A stretch of 64,000 nt of DNA from Zanthoxylum bungeanum. Taxonomy: Eukaryota; Streptophyta; Magnoliopsida; Sapindales; Rutaceae. Where the stretch lies: positions 1 through 64,000 of the forward strand of contig SKCR01038873.1 of assembly GCA_019454045.1 (NCBI GenBank), read 5' to 3'. Of this stretch, positions 1 to 10,612 are shown one piece after another (position 1 is the first letter of the stretch; the number at the start of each line of letters is the position of its first letter). A model generated the notes under the pieces. It saw only the letters and a list, made by a program, of their open reading frames with translations, was not told the DNA's origin and did no database searches. Position numbers and translations under genes: made by a program.

Positions 1-1250
1 AAGTTGAACTCCTGAACTACATTTGGTTCAGTCGACCAAGGGACATTCCCCATGACTCTGTCGAGTCAAGTGGAACTCCTGAACCTACATTTGGTTTTTT
101 TCCGTTCAGTCGACAAAGGACATTCCCATGACTATTGTCTTGTCGAGTCAAGTTGAACTCTTGAACCTACCATTTGGTTCAGTCGACAAAAGGACATTCC
201 CCATGACTCTTGTCGAGTCAAGTTGAACTCCTGAACCTACATTGGTTCAGTCGACAAAAGGACATTCCCCATGACTCTTGTCGAGTCAAGTGGAACTCCT
301 GAACCTACATTTGGTTCAGTCGAACAAGGGATATTCCCATGACTCTTGTAAGTCAAGTGGAACTCTTGAACATACATTTGGTTCAGTCGACCAAGGGACA
401 TTCCCCATGACTCTTGTCGAGTCAGGTGTTGAACTCCTGAACTATATTCGGTTCCGTCGACCAAGGGACATTCCCATGACTCTTGTCGAGTCAAGTTGAA
501 CTCCTGAACCTACATTAGGTTCAGTCGACAAAGGGACATTCCCCATGACTCTTGTCGAGTCAAGTTGAACTCCTGAACTACATTTGGATTCAGTCGACAA
601 AGGGACATTCCCCATGACTCTTGTCGAGTCAAGTGGAACTCCTGAACCTACATTTGGTTCAGTCGACCAAGGGACATTCCCCATGACTCTTGTCAAGTCA
701 AGTGGAACTCCTGAACATAAATTTGGTTCAGTCGACCAATGGACATTCCCAATGACTCTTGTCGAGTCAGGTTGAACTCCTGAACCTATATTCGGTTCAG
801 TCGACCAAGGGACATTCCCCATGACTCTTGTCGAGTCAAAGTTGAACTCCTGAACCTACATTTGGTTCAGTCGACCAATGGACATTCCCATGACTCTTGT
901 AAAGTCAAGTGGAACTCCTGAACATACATTTGGTTTAGTCGACCAAGGGACATTCCCCATGACTCTTGTCGAGTCAGGTTGAACTCCTGAACCTATATTC
1001 GGTTCAGTCGACCAAGGAACATTCCCCATGACTCTTGTCGAGTCAAGTGGAACCCCTGAACCTACATTTGGATCAGTCGGCCAAGGGACATTTCCCATGA
1101 CTCTTGTCGAGTCAAGATGAACTCCTGCACCTACATTTGGTTCGGTCGACTAAGGGACTTTCCCCATGACTCTTGTCGAGTCAAGTGGAACTCCTAAACC
1201 TACATTCAGTTCAGTTGACCAGAGAATGTTCCTCATTACTTATGTCGAGT
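1..1250. repeat. 69-bp minisatellite array, about 18 copies
   Basis: Head-to-tail array with unit about 69 bp. The same landmark (TGGAACTCCTGAAC) recurs at 634, 703 and, as a variant, 772. Each unit contains a GTCGA core twice (GGTTCAGTCGACCAAGGGA and CTTGTCGAGTCAAG). Because 69 is divisible by 3, several units stay open in one frame and give repetitive 23-residue reading frames on both strands; I treat these as by-products of the period, not genes. Copies diverge by substitutions and 1-2 bp indels, and the array decays after about 1200. It continues past the left edge. It lies just upstream of a Tat-type LTR, the position where that lineage is known to carry variable 3' UTR tandem repeats. 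Confidence 0.93.
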
Positions 1251-1410
1251 CAATTGTATCCATGGATCTTCATATGATCAGACGACCAAGAACCGATTCC
1301 CATAAGTCAAGTCAAATCAGAAGGACTAAGACTTCATCTGCCCAGATGATACACGCGACATATTCCAAAAACCCACATTTTGCATATACTCTTATAAAAC
1401 CATTCGACAG
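1251..1410. other. Degenerate tail of the minisatellite / retrotransposon 3' UTR
   Basis: The repeat phase fades into unique sequence, although GACCAAG and GTCGAGTCAA fragments are still visible to about 1320. I see no gene. A purine stretch ending at about 1410 (GACAGAAGG) followed by TGATAC could be the polypurine tract and start of the following LTR, but the boundary is not certain. Confidence 0.4.
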
Positions 1411-2153
1411 AAGGTGATACATTCTTATCACGTGCTTTTTGTGATTAGTATCATTCGACAAACGTATATACTTTCTAAGACAAAACTTTTTGACTTAGAG
1501 AGTAAGAGACAAACTGTACGAACCAAAAATGGGCCAAGGATAAAACCATCTTTTTCCTTAAAAGCCCAAAATAGTGTGCAGGGCCCAAAATGGTATGCAA
1601 AACCCGAAGATAAAGGCCAGGCCCAAAAAGATTTATGTATTATTGTATTACAATTAAGTCATAAGCTTAAATACAAAAACCCCTAATTATATCAACTACC
1701 CTTCTTCTACTTTGCCCGACACAAACTTATTCCCACATGCCCAGACTTTTTATCAAATACACAAAGCACGTGGTGGGACTTACGCCAGCTGCCAATGATG
1801 ATAATCTTCATCTATAAATTGGAATGAAATTCGAGAGACAAGGCAGAGTTCAACTTCTTTCTTACAAGTCTCTGCTCTCTGACACTAGCTCTCTTAGAGT
1901 ACTCCATCTCCTTAAACACTTATCACCGCCCTCACGGCTACCAAAAGAATTTAAGGTAACATCAAACCTTGCTTTCACATTTTACATATTTACTGATCAT
2001 TTCATACTACTGACTTGGGCGTCGGAGTGTCCCTGGTACCTACCACACCGGTAGGCAGTCTACTCCCATTCATTCTTCTTTGTTTTGCAGGATTGTTAGT
2101 GCCCCTATTTCCAAATTCTGATGGTGGACCTCGGCCGAAATCCAGCATCCACA
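1411..2153 (+). mobile_element. Tat/Ogre-type Ty3/gypsy LTR remnant
   Basis: Contains a TATA-like CTATAAATT at 1812-1820, then a leader rich in CT. At about 2014-2045 it has the motif GACTTGGGCGTCGGAGTGTC, which I recognise as the conserved block near the 3' end of Tat/Ogre-lineage LTRs. The end near 2153 (CATCCACA) is a plausible LTR terminus. No primer-binding site follows, so this is probably a 3' LTR whose element body, including the minisatellite, lies to the left. Both boundaries are approximate and no TSD can be tested because the 5' end is outside the window. Confidence 0.55.
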
Positions 2154-2768
2154 TATAGTTATAGCCATTATAATTTTCTTATATATAACTTTCAAATTAT
2201 AATAATTGTACATAACAATTACTAGTATATAAATGTTTTATTACATACTTTGGACAATAGACATTGAAGATATCCATGCGTATTCAGACCTAAGAAAAAT
2301 ACAATCAGTAGCAGCATATTTGCAAAAGCATAAGCATTCTCAAAATATGAGTATATGACAGCTCAAGTCTCATTCACATGCAAAAAATAACTTTTTGATT
2401 TTCTTTGTAACAAATATTGCTATTTTTTTTTAAGACAATACAAATCCAAGATCATATATTTGATATATCTTTTCAAAATATTATAACAAAAGCTCTGAGA
2501 AGAACATAATATAAGCCTAATGGAAGCCGGAAATAGAAAACAGACAGCATAGCAGAAACATCATAGCAGGAATTCATTTTCCACAATTGAACCCAGGGAA
2601 AATAGAAAACAGCATAGCGAAGCCAGAAAGACAGAAACAGAAACAGAAGACTGAAGTCGATGTCTGAACAGAAGTCAGAAGTGAAGTGAAGAATGAAAAA
2701 TTGAAAATGCCTCACTGAAAAGCCTAATTGGTGTTAGGTTTAAGTTTCAAAACGACGTTGTCTTACAT
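2154..2768. other. AT-rich intergenic DNA, no gene seen
   Basis: Low-complexity AT-rich sequence with a purine-rich stretch at about 2580-2700 containing repeats of CAGAA and AGAAG. Short open frames here lack recognisable domains. Confidence 0.6.
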
Positions 2769-2794
2769 ATTCCAAAACGATGTCGTTTTGGAAT
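2769..2794. repeat. Perfect 26-bp palindrome with the AAACGA..TCGTTT motif
   Basis: Two 12-base arms, ATTCCAAAACGA and its exact reverse complement, flank a 2-base centre (TG at 2781-2782). A related half-site, AAACGACGTTGT, lies about 20 bases upstream. Could be a protein-binding site or a relic of a small inverted-repeat element. Confidence 0.8.
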
Positions 2795-2868
2795 TTCATA
2801 TTGTGGTGTAATAAAAAAATAGTTTTCTCTCATTTCATCTCTACACAACACTTCAAAGGGCTAAAAAA

Positions 2869-3095
2869 AATCGATGGGATTGGATCCGATCCAATCCAAC
2901 GAATCGATCCAACGTGATCCGATAGACAGATCCGATCCGATCCGATTATGCTCAATTGAGTTCATAATGTAAATTGGCACTCCCACGTTCATGTTCTTAA
3001 CATTTACATTAAGTAGGAGTGGACATCGGATTGGACCGGATCAGATCCGATTCGATCCGATAATTTACGTTATGAACTCATTTGAGCACGCAAGC
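2869..3095. repeat. GGATCCGATCC-rich inverted repeat
   Basis: A 27-base segment starting TGCTCAATTGAGTTC near 2948 returns in inverted form near 3064-3091 with two mismatches. Both arms lie beside short tandem GATCCGATCC blocks. The stretch GTAGGAGTGGACATCGGATT at about 3014 resembles ends of small non-autonomous DNA elements in plants. No TSD was found, so the class is open. Confidence 0.55.
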
Positions 3096-3554
3096 ACATG
3101 GGTGAGTTATAAATTTATGGAGAGTGATACTCATTAGAATGCTATTTTTCTAAATCAATAATATATAATCTTTTCATTAAATACTTTATATTTTCACTCT
3201 CACTCATGAGAGTATACAGGACTAGATAAAAAACAATCCACAAAATGAAGAGTTTATGGACTTTTTAATAATTTCCCATATATTTTAACCTGGTTAAGCT
3301 ATTATTTGAAAGTTTACCTACGCTAAAAATGAATAAAACTTGTGAATCGTAATGAAAATTAATTAATCTATTAATTATGCTAGGTCAAGAGTCCGCATAT
3401 TTTCATTCATCGAGTTCTTATAACCGAGTACAAGCACTTGGTTTCAAAAACTAGGAGACTAGTATTGAGGTTGGATAATACGACCCAACTAGTCGGGGAC
3501 AAAGCTCTTGTAAGTCAGTGGCTCAATTTTCTTCCCAATAATTAGTACTATGTA
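3096..3554. other. AT-rich intergenic DNA, nothing recognised
   Basis: No long open frame, no tandem repeat and no RNA gene recognised. Confidence 0.5.
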
Positions 3555-3563
3555 AATATAATA

Positions 3564-4321
3564 GGGTTATTTACATTTGACTACTAAAGTTATGATAAAA
3601 TAACAATTGGGTACTATGAATATTAACATATTACACTTTACTACTAAACTTATATAAAATTTAACATTTTACTACTTTTCCATCTAAACCGTTAGTTGAC
3701 CTTTAAAAAGATTGTTTTATCCTCAAAATAAAATAAAAGTAAAAATTACAATTATACCCTTTAAAAACATATCTAAATCTTATATATAACAATAAAAGAT
3801 ATGCAATCAACAATCACATTTATAAAAATACTTTAGTCTCTAAACTGTCCATAAAACCCAACAAAATAAATAATTTAATTTACCAAATTAATTTAATAAT
3901 TAACTTTCTCATAATATCCAAAATACTTTAAAGTATAACAATAAAAGAGATGTACTAAAAGAATCAGTAATTCTTTGTTCAATTATATTATTGGCAGTGG
4001 AATGGAATAATAAAAACAATGAGTAATCATATTGTCAATATATTTTTTAGTTTTTATTTTTGTTCTTCCTTTCGTAATGACAAAATCACCCTTAATTTTT
4101 TTAGAATATTTATAAATTATAATAATTTATGGGTTAAGACTCTTTTATCTTTACGATATCAGCATGATGTCATTGTCAACTGACGGTCAACTAACGGTTT
4201 GGATGGAAAAGTAGTAAAATGTTAAATTTTATATAAGTTAGTAGTAAAATGTAATATGTTAATATTCATAGTACCCAATTGTTATTTTATCATAACTTTA
4301 GTAGTAAAACGTAAATAACCC
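3564..4321. mobile_element. Non-autonomous Mutator-like MITE with long terminal inverted repeats
   Basis: The ends are inverted copies over about 137 bases: 3564-3701 and 4185-4321, beginning GGGTTATTTAC and differing at only a few positions. The element is flanked by a perfect 9-bp direct repeat AATATAATA (3555-3563 and 4322-4330). Long TIRs with a 9-bp TSD are typical of the Mutator/MULE superfamily. The 483-bp interior is AT-rich with no transposase frame, so the copy depends on an autonomous relative. It overlaps no gene. Confidence 0.92.
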
Positions 4322-4333
4322 AATATAATATTA

Positions 4334-4500
4334 AAAAAAAGGCTTTTAATGATGGTTGAAAAATAAAAGATGACGGTTTTCCAACCGTCATCTTAAGAGG
4401 CGTCATTAAAAATCATAACTTTTAATGATGGTTAAAAAACGATCATCGTTTAATACAAAATGATGATGGTTATTATACACAATCGTCATCTTTTTTTTTA
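4334..4500. repeat. Hairpin-rich segment with GATGACGGTT repeats
   Basis: A perfect stem-loop lies at 4367-4394: 12-base arms AAGATGACGGTT and its complement around a TTCC loop. Related GATGATGGTT and CATCATT fragments repeat on both strands to about 4490. Short alternating GACGGTT/AACCGTC motifs are typical of CACTA subterminal regions, but I see no CACTA terminus. Confidence 0.5.
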
Positions 4501-4990
4501 AAAAACATAAGATGGTGATTATTTGTAATAACTATTGATACACTCAAAAAGTGGTTATTTATTCCCAAATATAAGAGTGTCGAAGTAATAAAATAACATG
4601 GTAAGTCCGGGGTCGATTCATAGGGAATATATTTAGTAAAATAAAATAATAATTTAAGTAAAAAGAAAATGAATTGATTTAATTGGTGGACAATTTTTAA
4701 ATTGTGATGCAACAATAAATTAAAAATACTGGGGCTAGGAGATCCACTCTTAATATTTCAAATATAGAGAAATCTTGCTTTTTATAATATATAAATTTTC
4801 ATTATTACCCAGTTAATTTAAAGATGATTTGAAAGATCTCTATAATATTTCATCTAGGAGAAATTAAGATTGGATCTTGGAGTGAAGCTTGCTTGCATTG
4901 GAATCAAGATTGGATCTTGGAGTGAAGCTTACTAAACATTGGAAGTTCTCCAACAATTTCAACAAAGGAGAAGAAGATTGGATCTTTGTA
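4501..4990. other. AT-rich target region with a direct repeat
   Basis: A 25-base unit beginning AAGATTGGATCTTGGAG occurs at about 4866 and 4905, and a partial third copy (AAGATTGGATCTTTG) sits at about 4974. This is the left flank of the large Athila insertion; the interrupted sequence resumes at 55713. No gene seen. Confidence 0.6.
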
Positions 4991-4991
4991 T

Positions 4992-4996
4992 CAAGC
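4992..4996. repeat. Target-site duplication CAAGC, left copy
   Basis: Matches 55713-55717 exactly and borders LTR termini at both places, so 4997-55712 entered as one retrotransposon insertion. Confidence 0.88.
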
Positions 4997-6607
4997 TGAC
5001 CGGTGCGTAATCACACGCGTATAACGCAAGCGCATGTATCGTTCAAGTAATATAAAAGTATCGATCCCACGATGACTTAATACCTAAGCTATTAATTTAT
5101 GAAGCCAAATTTTTACAAGTATCTAATGGATTGGTTGTTTGATTGGATGGTGACTTAAAACAAGTAAATTAAACAGCGCGGAAGTAAATTAAAGGAAAAT
5201 TCGATATTATTAAACTATTCAGGGTTGTGAATTCTTCCAATATCTTTTAAAGATGAAGTGATTATCTCATATTTGTGTAATATATTGGTTTATTAACCTG
5301 GAACACGAAATTATGCAAAAGCCTATGTCGATGGTCAGATGCAAATACCCAATATAACTCAATTAAACATATGTCTATGTTAACCAAGTTACCTGAATTC
5401 ATTAAGATTAAGTTCCAATTGTGGTTACCCCCGCCCGACAGGTATATGTCTATCATATAAGGAAATCTATTAAAGGGTTATATATCCTCAAGGAAGATCA
5501 TAAGCTATTAAGTCTAAGGCTGAAACCTAAAATTCATTTGTCAAGTTTATTTTTAAGTTTACCAAATCAATCTTATTAATGGCCAGTTAACAAGAAGCAT
5601 TAAGCTTAAGACTTAATAAATAAACCTTTATATTACTCAAACTATAAAATAACCCCTTATAAACCGGTGATATTGGAATTCATCACAACCACATACAACG
5701 GGTTTAGTTACGACACATAATTAATGATAGTAAAAGCGTAAATAAAGGAAATGACATAAAGTAAATGCTGGAAATTAAATAAAGTAAATGCTGGAAATTA
5801 AATAAAGGAAAAGTAAAATAAAAGAAAATATTGGGGGGTTAGAGGATCCACTTTTATTACTTCTATTTAGATATCTCCCTTATTATAATATATTAACTTT
5901 GCGTGATATTACCAACCGACCATATAGGCGGTATCCTGATAAAGTCAAATTAATTAATTCCAACCGACCATACGGGCGGTATCCAATTTAGTCAGGTAAA
6001 AATCAATTTTATAATTAAGTCCAACCGACCATAAAGGCGGTATCCTCAACGCGTGCAATGTTGCGCATCGCAACGCACCGTTGATTTGCGCCATGTGACA
6101 CGCGGCTTCCGGAGATGATGACATGTGTACGCAGTTTCGTCGGCAGCTGAATTATTAGTGTCTTCAGCATGGGATGACGACACGTGTCCGGCGCACGTTA
6201 GAATGATTCGCTGTGATATTGACATGTGGCAGGCGCATTTTAGCAAATGACACGTGTCGATGATGATTTTTAGTAGCATGTGATGGTGACACGTGTCCCG
6301 CACACGTTAGCAAATTTGATATTATGGTGACACGTGTCCGGCACATTTTAACAAAAGCGCATGATAGCAGGTTTCTCTGATTTTGACACGTGTCCAACAC
6401 ACGTTAGATGTCGCGATGCCCAAATTATAATTTTGCCATTTTTGTCCGTTTTTCACTGTTTTGGCCCTTATTTGATTCCAGTGAGTCCTGAAACTTTATT
6501 TATCTACAAAATACCCAAAACACATCAAAATATTCACAAAATCCAAGAAACTATACAAAATATTAAGTCAAATGAGTGGGAAAAAATGATATATTTACCA
6601 CTCATCA
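4997..6607 (-). mobile_element. Athila-type 3' LTR, internally deleted
   Basis: Runs on the minus strand from TGATGAGTGG (ending at 6607) to ACCGGTCA (at 4997). It aligns along its length with 50996-53012 but lacks about 363 bp matching 52069-52431. The break lies in TATCCTCA near 6048. The lost part holds the TATA box and transcription-start region, so this LTR should have no core promoter. Three spaced copies of a CCAACCGACCATA..GGCGGTATCC block lie at about 5915, 5960 and 6021. Confidence 0.85.
6181..6394 (-). promoter_or_regulatory. Array of five CACGTGTC (G-box/ABRE-like) boxes in LTR U3
   Basis: CACGTGTC occurs at 6181, 6251, 6290, 6331 and 6387, spaced about 40-70 bp, within imperfect repeats of the type GTGACACGTGTCCGGCGCACGTTAG. 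The ACGTGTC core matches plant ABRE/G-box elements bound by bZIP and bHLH factors. The downstream TATA region is deleted in this copy; the intact arrangement is in the other LTR. Confidence 0.8.
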
Positions 6608-7896
6608 CACCCCAAAACCTAACATTTTGATAGTCCTCGAGCAAAACAACAAAATAAAATAACATAAACATCTTTAAAATAAAAATTAAAGTAAGCCACT
6701 TTCGTAGGGATCACAGTTGCATTTAGCTTATGCAACAAGCATTTAAACCCCTAGGTGTCCCTAGTGGACGAGTTGTAGTCTCGTGAGGGCTTACATCAAC
6801 GATACCCACAAATGTCAATATAAAACTAATGCACACAAAAGCACAAAGACAAGAGAAAAGAGAATAAACAAGTTAGTGACTAAACATGTGAAACTTCTTA
6901 TCCAAGTTAATAGTTGTTTTCTTTCTTTCTAAATTACCGAATAAGTAAATTCTCCGATTATCTTTACCATTCTTCATATACACAATCAACAAAATATTAA
7001 TCAAGTCATTGTGCCCACAATATTCATAAGTGTAGTTGAAAAGAGAGTAATATTTTTGTCCTAAAATTTTATCAAAATTCACACCTTTTTTTAGCGATGG
7101 AATATTTTTCTGAATTTTCTGATTTGTTTTTAATTTATATACAATATCTTCCATCCATGTAACGAGCTTTGGGCCAGTGACTCCCAAACCAGTTGGCTTT
7201 AGGGCACCAGGTGTTAAGACACCCCTAGGACTTACTTACTCAGATTTTCGATATAAATATATATTTTTACAACATCTTCAATCCATGTAGCGAGCTTTGG
7301 GCAAGTGACTCCCAAACCAGTTGGTTTTAGGGCACTAGATGTTAAAACACCCTTACGAACTTAATAACTCAGATCTCAGACATTTTTTTTATTCTATCGC
7401 AATGTTTTAGATGTTTCCTCTAATTAAACTAGAGCATTGAATATTAAAAAATTTTCAATTACAACTCATGTCCGTATGTTACCATATATGTTAATAATAA
7501 CTGTCAACTGAGTAAATGAAGATCCATTTTAATCAGTTTTATGGAGAATTCACAAATTAAATAATTCAAAAGGAAATAAACAAAAATTAACTTGTTACGA
7601 AATAGGTTGAGATACATCTCAGGAGTGGAAATTCCTTACACAGCTATCTCTCACCAATTTCACCCGATTAATCAAGTTAAAAACACAAAATATTTTTAAT
7701 TTTTTAATAAATTTTTTAATTTTTTTTGAATTTTTTGTAAATTTTTTAAAAAAATAACGCAATAAAAACAAGATACTAGTTAACTATTCCCCTCCCCCAA
7801 ATCTAAATGAGACATTGTCCCCAATGTCTTAAAAAGTAGAATAAGAGTTTAGAAAACAGTACCTGGTTAGCTGAAATTCTACATCTAAAATGAAAT
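6608..7896 (-). other. Athila 3' non-coding region and polypurine-like tract
   Basis: Read on the minus strand, GGTTTTGGGGTG directly precedes the LTR and is the likely plus-strand priming tract. Further in is a direct duplication: a segment beginning CATGTAACGAGCTTTGGGCC near 7156 recurs about 128 bp later near 7284. The same duplication is in the second copy (53013-54275). Open frames in this stretch are AT-rich and have no recognised domain. Confidence 0.65.
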
Positions 7897-8464
7897 CTAC
7901 AGGTTAAGATCCAGATTTATCCGACGCTTTTTACCACGATCATTATCAGACCAGTTTATCTTGGAAAGGATAGGGTCAATTTGTGGTTCAAAGGCTAAAA
8001 TTTGGTCTTTTAAATCTTGGGAAGTTCTGGCAGTGAATAGGAATTCCTTTATAGGTTTTGACACGAACCCATTTCTTCAGGCATCATCAAGAAACACACA
8101 AAGAAAATCATAAAATCCATCAGTATTAAATAGTTCAATCGATTTCTGGTGTATGTTCAAGTCCGCCCAAGATAGCACTGTAAAAATTTCCTCCATCGTA
8201 CCCGAGCCTCATGGCAAAGCAATAAAAGCATCAGCACGGTTAATCATTTCTACCAATCGCTCGGACATACCTGACACGATAAGTTCCTCTCCGTTTGATG
8301 GTCCTATAAGATTCGCCTCCGCCAAGGGTTTTGGGATGATTCCCAGAACTTGACTGCCTCCTTCCCAATTCTTGTGCTGCCGCTACGAACTCTGGTTTAG
8401 AACCAACACTAGTACCGAAAAACACACAAATATTTACAACTCATCTTCTTGAAGTGGCTTCCAT
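7897..8464 (-). pseudogene. LOG-like (cytokinin-activating phosphoribohydrolase) segment, left copy
   Basis: LOG enzymes hydrolyse cytokinin riboside 5'-monophosphates to active free bases in the cytosol. On the minus strand, an ATG at 8464 leads to a nucleotide-fold start (FGTSVGSKPEFVAAAQELG), then a gap of about 30 residues and a frame change, then IIPKPLA, a GMSERLVEM helix, a PGGxGT-like motif and a C-terminal region ending NLDLN. In this copy the first Gly codon of PGG is a stop (TGA) and the second Gly is followed by Ser, but the frame is open over the HQK..LFN stretch where the right copy is shifted. A TGA lies seven codons after the ATG. No introns interrupt the coding, unlike plant LOG genes, which have several. 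It lies between the cysteine-rich ORF and the LTR. Non-functional. Confidence 0.72.
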
Positions 8465-8636
8465 TTTTTATGTTTCTTTATCAAATCTGGATGCCTTCAA
8501 GAGTGCAATGATGAGTTGAATTTATAACACCTGAAAAAGGGTGAGTAATAATAGCACCAGTTCCTGCGAAATGATAATTATTAGCTAAACAATGAAATAT
8601 ATCGTGAAAGTCAAAAATTCTGGATCCTGTCGGAGA

Positions 8637-8702
8637 AAATAAAAGAAAATAACAAAAAAAATCACAATTATTAGTTAAAGACAAAAAGAAAATAATATTT
8701 AC
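8637..8702 (-). other. Possible 66-bp intron between the two accessory ORFs
   Basis: On the minus strand, CCT/GTAAAT starts it and TTTTCTCCGACAG/GATCC ends it, with a T-rich interior. The same donor and acceptor are kept in the other copy (55017-55082). At 66 bp it is near the lower limit for plant introns. It may instead be a T-rich spacer. Confidence 0.4.
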
Positions 8703-8868
8703 AGGAAGTGACGGCTTGAAAGACGTCTATGCGTCAGGGACAAGCTTCCCATCCAATTTTCTTATAAATGGGCAAACAATATCTTTTAAAGTCAGATTTC
8801 CGAGACTTAAATGTTGTTGTTCTTTTCAGAATTGTGTATATAACATGTGAATTGCATGGTGCACATAT
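8703..8868 (-). pseudogene. Cysteine-rich accessory ORF, C-terminal half
   Basis: Continues the reading frame of 33182-33585, from which it is separated by the 24.3-kb copia complex. Identity is shown by the uninterrupted second copy at 55083-55503, where both halves are contiguous. This half has no cysteine cluster; it is mixed charged/hydrophobic, with LTLKD-like and FIRKLDGKL-like stretches. A TAG replaces a codon near the end relative to the right copy. The first five bases (8864-8868) are the copia TSD CATAT. Confidence 0.75.
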
Positions 8869-10599
8869 TATTAGTGTTCCTAGAACATGCCAAGATCATC
8901 TAAGAGTGATTCGTGTGTGAATAAATCAAAGAGAGTTGCGAAAATACTCACATTGATCGGATTTAGGATTTCAAAAATTCTTTCTTTGTTTGATGTAATG
9001 GAAGCTCCAAGCCTTGTATTTTCATTCCAAACTCATGGATTAGTTTCCCTATCACCTTCATTTGTCTCTTTAATGTGCTAGCAATCAAGAATTTTGCAAC
9101 AAAATTCCTAAGAGAGAGCTCCATGGTCACGACAATGGAGAGAAATTGGAGAAGAGAGATGCTGTGAATAGTGACTTATTACAACTTCTAAAGTTGACCA
9201 CTTTAATATATTAAGTTGAGTGAAATAAAAGCAATCCAAGCTTTTCTCAACTAATAACAACTTCCATCAAGTGTCAAACATTTGATGTAAGTTGGTGGGC
9301 CCCACTTCAAATTCCAAATCTAAGTCGGACAATCCAACACGCAACTTCGCTCGGGCCCGGGTTCGTTTAATTCCGAATTAAACAAATTTTCCGTTGCGAC
9401 TTAATTAAATCTAATTTAATTAAATAATAATGTCTCGCAATATTATTACGTAAGTCGCTTACGAATTAATTCTAAATTAATTCGTTCGCTTGAATTAAAA
9501 TCCAATTTTAATTCCGCTTTGAAATCCAATTTCGACTAATATATCTAATATATTATTTTAGCCCAATTAAATAAATTAAATAGTAAAATCCAATTTAACT
9601 ATTAAATTTACTTTACCGATTAATTCCAAATTAATCGTGTTCTCTCTTCTCGACAAATTAAATAGTACCACGTTTATACCGATTTACAAGATATGGTTGG
9701 CTTCTAGCAAAGCACCATGCCTACCCAATTCTCCAGAAATATTCTTTAAAAGAATATATAATATTTGTCAGGCATAATATACATAGTATTGCGTATTACG
9801 TTCCAGTATCGGATGTCACATGCCAGGCCTGGGGCTGGAATTGTGTCTGCCCCGTACGAAGCGTATATCAGATCTCTGGTAACTAGTCACTATAATCGGA
9901 TAATCATGACCTAGTCATATTATCCCGATGACTGCAGTACTTTAGAGTACTAGTTTCATATCCTACGTGATCATCATCTCCATATGACTGAAGTGATACT
10001 TCCATCATGACATCACACCCAATACACTACGATTCTCAGTATACCCATAAGAGCCGTACACAAAACTTGTTAAAGCCCCGGACGATCAAAACCAAAGTAT
10101 ACTGATTGTCACAAGTATTAGCGATGCAAGTCTCAAGTTAAGACCAAATACACATACCCTGATTCGGATTCTCATAGACACATAGTCATACTACCAATGG
10201 GATTCTGCGAGGTTTATCCAGAGGGAAGTTGTCTCCGTACCATCAGTAAACAGAACCTCCTATTACACTTCCATCAGTATCCAATACCCAAATATATGAG
10301 AACTATGATGTTATGCTTCTATAACACGTACAAGTGTAATACTAGCCTATTCCACATTATCGATGTCCAGTCTCGATAATAGTATGACTATGGATATTTA
10401 ATGATTAAACCTTACGTGGATTAATATTGTCTCATATTCTATTAATCCGGTACTAATCATATGGACTTTTATCATTTATATATCCCGGTAATCCAATTAC
10501 AAATGATAAAAGAGCAATTTTCTTTGTCACATAGTTAATTTGTACAACAACACCATGTTCTGTACAAATAGTGATGCTATTGGTCATAATTGTCCAACA
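8869..10599 (-). mobile_element. Copia LTR A (3' LTR of internal unit 1)
   Basis: Plus-strand sequence runs from TATTAGTGTTCC (canonical TGTTAG with one change) to GTCCAACA. It is shorter than LTR C because about 200 bp near 9660 (the TTAATCCCAGATTAATT repeats) are missing. A stem-loop at 10466-10512, with perfect 12-base arms CTTTTATCATTT and its complement, is shared with LTR C and others. Confidence 0.85.
10466..10512. repeat. Conserved stem-loop in copia LTR U3
   Basis: Arms CTTTTATCATTT (10466-10477) and AAATGATAAAAG (10501-10512) are perfect complements around a 23-base loop. LTR C keeps the same structure at 26232-26278. Confidence 0.75.
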
Positions 10600-10612
10600 A
10601 TCTCCCACTTGG
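10600..10612 (-). other. Copia polypurine tract, unit 1
   Basis: On the minus strand CCAAGTGGGAGAT abuts the LTR start TGTTGG. Identical in position in unit 2 (26366) and in the forward fragment (46980-46994). Confidence 0.75.

Noticed and set aside
237..1098. Repetitive open frames in the 69-bp array that look like a repeat protein
   Set aside because: The period is divisible by 3, so open frames occur on both strands; frames break at every indel and there is no start context or domain.
4334..4500. Complete CACTA transposon
   Set aside because: Only subterminal-like repeats; no CACTA ends, no TSD and no transposase.
5900..6045. GGCGGTATCC repeats considered as a CRISPR-like array
   Set aside because: Only three irregular copies, spacers themselves similar, inside a plant LTR that recurs elsewhere.
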